9,679 nt of DNA, from positions 1 to 9,679 of the forward strand of contig CALKYB010000010.1 of assembly GCA_938003565.1 (NCBI GenBank), written 5' to 3'. Below, in pieces: positions 7,901 through 9,679 of this stretch (position 1 is its first letter; every line of letters begins with the position of its first letter). The DNA comes from an uncultured bacterium (GTDB taxonomy: Bacteria; Bdellovibrionota_C; UBA2361; SZUA-149; CALKYB01). The notes under the pieces are model-generated. The model saw nothing but the letters and a program-made list of their open reading frames with translations, searched no databases and was not told where the DNA came from. The position numbers were made by a program, and so were the translations under genes.

Positions 7901-9679
7901 CTACACGAACAATGGAGGTGCCTTCGCTGGAGGTGGAGCCGTAGGAACAGGGTTAATTACTTGGGATCTTTGCACAGCTCTAGCTCCTCCGACTTGTGGA
8001 GCGATTGTTCCTGGTTCAATTACTGCTATTAGATTCACTACTCCGGCAATACCAACTTCCGCTGGAGGAAGCACGGTTAGTTTTGAGATAACACCGACCG
8101 GTAACCTGGGTGGAACACCTGACATTGATTCTGAGAGTAATGTAACAGCACTCTCAACTGGAAACATTTATACTAATACTTTTGGAGGTCGAATTCCTGA
8201 GATATCTCTGAATGTTATTTCAAATGATGTAAGTGTGACGATGATCTCAGGCTCAATTGGTAATTATATTTGGTTTGATATTAGCAACGATGGATTACAA
8301 GATTCTGGAGAGCCGCCGCTTGAGAACGTAGAGGTTGCTCTAACGGATGTAGCAGGTAATCCAATATATATCGATCCAGTCACGGGAGCAGTCGTGACTT
8401 CCACCTGGCCAGGAGCCATTCCTTATGTTGTCACGACTGATAGTAATGGTGAATACCTTTTTGAGAATTTACCTCCCGGGGATTATAATGTAACGATTAA
8501 TCCAGCGACCTTGCCATCAGGGATGACAAGCACAGCCGACCCAGATGGTGGAGCTGATAATACAAGTGCCTACACCTTGAGCGAAGAGCTAAGTGGAGCA
8601 GGGGTGCTTCTAGATGTTGAAGATAACGATACACAGGATTTTGGCTACTATGTTCCCCCATCGTCTCTAGGGGACACAGTTTGGATTGATACTGATGGAG
8701 ATGGGGTTCAAGATCCAACAGAGGTTGGAATAGCAGGAGTAACAGTAACTCTTTTCTGTTTTGGCCCCGACGGACTTCTTGGTGGTGGAGATGATATCAC
8801 CTACACGACGATGACGGATGCGAGTGGAAACTACCTATTCCCTAATCTTCTTCCATACGACTACCAGGTTCAATTCACACCACCGGCTGGTTTTTCCTTT
8901 AGTCCAAATGATGCAGGTGGAGATGATGACCTAGATAGTGATGCAGATCCATTTACTGGAGTAACGCCAGTTATCAGTATCGGGGTAGGTGAGGATGTCA
9001 CGAATGTAGACGCTGGATTGGTTGAAGATCCAACTGTAGCTAGCCTCGGAGATACCGTTTGGTTTGACGAAAACGGAGACGGAATTCAAGACCCAGGAGA
9101 ATCAGGGGTTGCCGGAGTGGTTGTGACTGCAACTTACTTTGGACCAGACGGCTTACCAGGTGGTGGGGATGACCAAGTATTTACCATGACCACGGACGCC
9201 AATGGTAATTACCTTTTCACAAATCTTCCACCAGGGGACTATAAAGTCACTTTTGCACCACCAGCAGGATTTGATTTTACAACAAACGATGTTGGAGGAG
9301 ATGATTCGCTTGATAGTGACGCAGATCCACTAACAGGGATGAGTTCGGTAGTGACCCTAAACGCGGGAGATGTAAATCTCACTGTAGATGCAGGACTAGT
9401 TGAAGCAGATAACTCAGGTTTAGCAAGTGTTCTTTGGAACGGATTCTGTGACCAACAGAATTTTGTTTCAATGACAAATGTTTGTTTTGATCCAGTAACA
9501 GTTACGATTGCCTTGTATGGTTCAACAGGTGGATTATTGTCCTCAGAAGTTGTGACAATCTCTGCAGGTCAACAAATCGACCATTCGATAAATGACATGG
9601 TAGGCTTTAGCATGTTCGACTACGGTCGAGCGGACTTACTATCTATGCCAGGAGGTTGTGTTAGTGGAGATATGGGTCT
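4920..9679 (+). CDS. Giant secreted adhesin-like protein with DUF11-like and SdrD B/Cna B-like domains (partial, 3' end outside window)
   Basis: The frame is open from ATG 4920 to the window end: 1586 complete codons and no stop. Residues 1-21 are a Sec signal peptide (MIRLPLFSV..., cleavage near TALA/APP). About 22-190 is DUF11-like, with VEKTG...NGVVRLQDSITYKV. Residues 580-591 (DVNGDGQVNIMD) are an EF-hand/dockerin-type loop with acidic or amide groups at positions 1, 3, 5, 7, 9 and 12. About 725-865 is a clearer DUF11-like domain ending in DPLPTGTDYV (762-771). Residues 874-1100 resemble another such region, with Gly-rich parts. Three SdrD B/Cna B-like domains follow (about 1111-1246, 1249-1374, 1375-1500), each with WxDxxxDGxQD and GxYLFxNLpPxDY signatures. 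Residues 1501-1586 are a Cys-containing tail I cannot name. The start is fixed by an in-frame TGA at 4914-4916; the Shine-Dalgarno is very weak. It is probably a cell-surface or released structural protein or adhesin. Anchoring is unknown because the C-terminus is missing. Confidence 0.85.
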   Translation, partial: MIRLPLFSVLIISLFAQTALAAPPVVDTTISVEKTGSEPFDATTWDGSDLSTAGTDADENNGVVRLQDSITYKVELSVNDGLVDEMIATVLLDKKQAWIEIPTGCKSPPDVVTPSSISADGRTLICNTGSAIEGTTKVVYPAARAIGASFDGTEITLNDDVVGATVSNQATGPEGASNVATDGPAETIVTAFFRVDTYKTPKVDAVDSDTGAWIYKATRQDGPAGEPGVLMEFRIRTRYVQGSMIADAPNEAGGDFEMDYDIFDVYSDNNDNNNASGSGANLSTGGILYTWNPAVDPCFLDGDHGPAATVTCTQNNVAIDFTGPTLNPDGINDPNIDIDLDNIDVRDPDNDSNLINMVINIWFSRADDILTHQGCVGTVCTTFVINEVGVLNGGTVEGFNPVSTEDASSTNLLNYNGAPGEPLPNEIEYPMSYPGEGPWGLHKTFYGFTSSGTPKELDQQVAPGELVPFLMRILDYRFFDGATSEICDKIDTSVYEFVGPTEVPSTNLNATDGNRANFNPSFRIYTSGDTAAEQLFTDAAPFTKSLYSSEPHMFATSPTVPVAPSTDYLEALRDDDCEDDVNGDGQVNIMDASGVESNPGNPVDWYEDFNMLPGGPSAVTKVKGVYEQDNDASFAIDPEATNIIVSWFYYLRVLPTLLGGDGYGADDRLPNFMVGRKNDGPGQPFDSWRTSPNPVDDPDRVEFSIDPRYSDRNILVASAQSIQKYTDPVGLKVVRSGDLVSFVIEPRILGNWAGVETADVTDPLPTGTDYVLDSEEFSIDGGVTWLNHADYLASSPVVTLTSAPNLTSTLAWTFGDLEQGEQLPLIRYQVLVDPTLTSGSFANTSTLSSALGVDDDGDTISDDVDATYSISIVPEFGFDVSKYNRQDVYSVNSPFWFDVIYKNLGGEDYSAGDFIDILPYNGDGSGLLTSGVASTRMPESIFDGTYEVTELVGANGETFYATNAAPTTIVTDPCHEDNQPAGYAPIAGDLCFEFYTNNGGAFAGGGAVGTGLITWDLCTALAPPTCGAIVPGSITAIRFTTPAIPTSAGGSTVSFEITPTGNLGGTPDIDSESNVTALSTGNIYTNTFGGRIPEISLNVISNDVSVTMISGSIGNYIWFDISNDGLQDSGEPPLENVEVALTDVAGNPIYIDPVTGAVVTSTWPGAIPYVVTTDSNGEYLFENLPPGDYNVTINPATLPSGMTSTADPDGGADNTSAYTLSEELSGAGVLLDVEDNDTQDFGYYVPPSSLGDTVWIDTDGDGVQDPTEVGIAGVTVTLFCFGPDGLLGGGDDITYTTMTDASGNYLFPNLLPYDYQVQFTPPAGFSFSPNDAGGDDDLDSDADPFTGVTPVISIGVGEDVTNVDAGLVEDPTVASLGDTVWFDENGDGIQDPGESGVAGVVVTATYFGPDGLPGGGDDQVFTMTTDANGNYLFTNLPPGDYKVTFAPPAGFDFTTNDVGGDDSLDSDADPLTGMSSVVTLNAGDVNLTVDAGLVEADNSGLASVLWNGFCDQQNFVSMTNVCFDPVTVTIALYGSTGGLLSSEVVTISAGQQIDHSINDMVGFSMFDYGRADLLSMPGGCVSGDMG
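5721..5741 (+). repeat. GAT/AAT trinucleotide run coding for an Asp/Asn linker
   Basis: Seven consecutive codons, each GAT or AAT, encode DNNDNNN (residues 268-274) in the giant surface protein, followed by a Ser/Gly stretch. It probably forms a flexible, hydrophilic linker. Slippage here would change length in whole codons and keep the frame. Confidence 0.6.
8250..8660 (+). other. SdrD B/Cna B-like domain 1 of the giant surface protein (divergent copy)
   Basis: The domain opens with GSIGNYIWFD at residue 1111, followed by SNDGLQDSGEPPLENVEVALTD. A GEYLFENLPPGDY strand motif precedes a closing FGYY near residue 1244. The layout is that of the B-type Ig-like domains known from Sdr proteins and Cna. 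It is longer than the next two copies because of an insertion around IDPVTGAVVTSTWPG, and it is much more diverged from them than they are from each other. Confidence 0.75.
8664..9419 (+). repeat. Tandem duplication of a 378-bp SdrD B-like domain unit (domains 2 and 3)
   Basis: Unit one (8664-9041, residues 1249-1374) and unit two (9042-9419, residues 1375-1500) are in exact 378-base register with no insertion or deletion. My residue-by-residue comparison gives about 78 identities in 126. Shared landmarks are SLGDTVW, the calcium-type loops DTDGDGVQD and DENGDGIQD, FGPDGL-GGGDD, GNYLF-NL, PPAGF, LDSDADP and VDAGLVE. Similarity fades over the last few residues of the second unit. The sharp boundaries suggest an old in-frame duplication, with selection keeping length constant. 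Confidence 0.85.

Noticed and set aside
4904..8718. Short frames on both strands inside the giant surface-protein gene
   Set aside because: They are out-of-frame or antisense shadows of one continuous frame with coherent domains.
8250..9419. Regularly spaced repeats as a possible CRISPR array
   Set aside because: The repeats are 378-base protein domain units in one open frame with amino-acid-level conservation, not short identical repeats with unique spacers.

Overview
The window looks like chromosomal accessory DNA of a Gram-negative bacterium. Two genes start with clear Sec signal peptides. The C-terminal DGDGWGWDG modules of the peptidase resemble modules I associate with secreted enzymes of marine Gammaproteobacteria. 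That lineage is an inference from protein style; there is no rRNA, tRNA or housekeeping gene to confirm it. Base composition is moderately AT-rich, and the gaps between genes are richer in AT than the genes.

Layout from left to right. Bases 1-198 are non-coding and carry a perfect 12-bp hairpin. A small hypothetical gene of 158 codons follows on the plus strand (199-675). It converges on a minus-strand gene for an uncharacterised four-helix membrane protein (859-1569), with an imperfect hairpin between them. Further right, also on the minus strand, is a large secreted zinc metallopeptidase (1820-4321). It has a metzincin active site most like family M11 (gametolysin) and ends in two tandem Cys-bounded DGDGWGWDG modules. 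A 598-bp non-coding gap (4322-4919) separates it from a divergently transcribed, very large secreted protein (4920 to the window end, at least 1586 residues, incomplete). That protein is built of DUF11-like beta-sandwich regions, an EF-hand/dockerin-type calcium loop, three SdrD B/Cna B-like domains and a Cys-containing tail.

The strongest biological theme is a divergent pair of exported proteins sharing one intergenic region: a modular protease and a giant adhesin-like, calcium-rich beta-repeat protein. The two could be co-regulated, and the protease could act on extracellular substrates or mature the adhesin, but nothing in the sequence proves a functional link. I found no CRISPR array, insertion sequence, tRNA, phage gene or toxin-antitoxin pair. 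The most unusual items are the tandem C-terminal modules of the peptidase, the composite architecture of the giant protein, and the CTAGTTT-rich, inverted-repeat-bearing region between the two.
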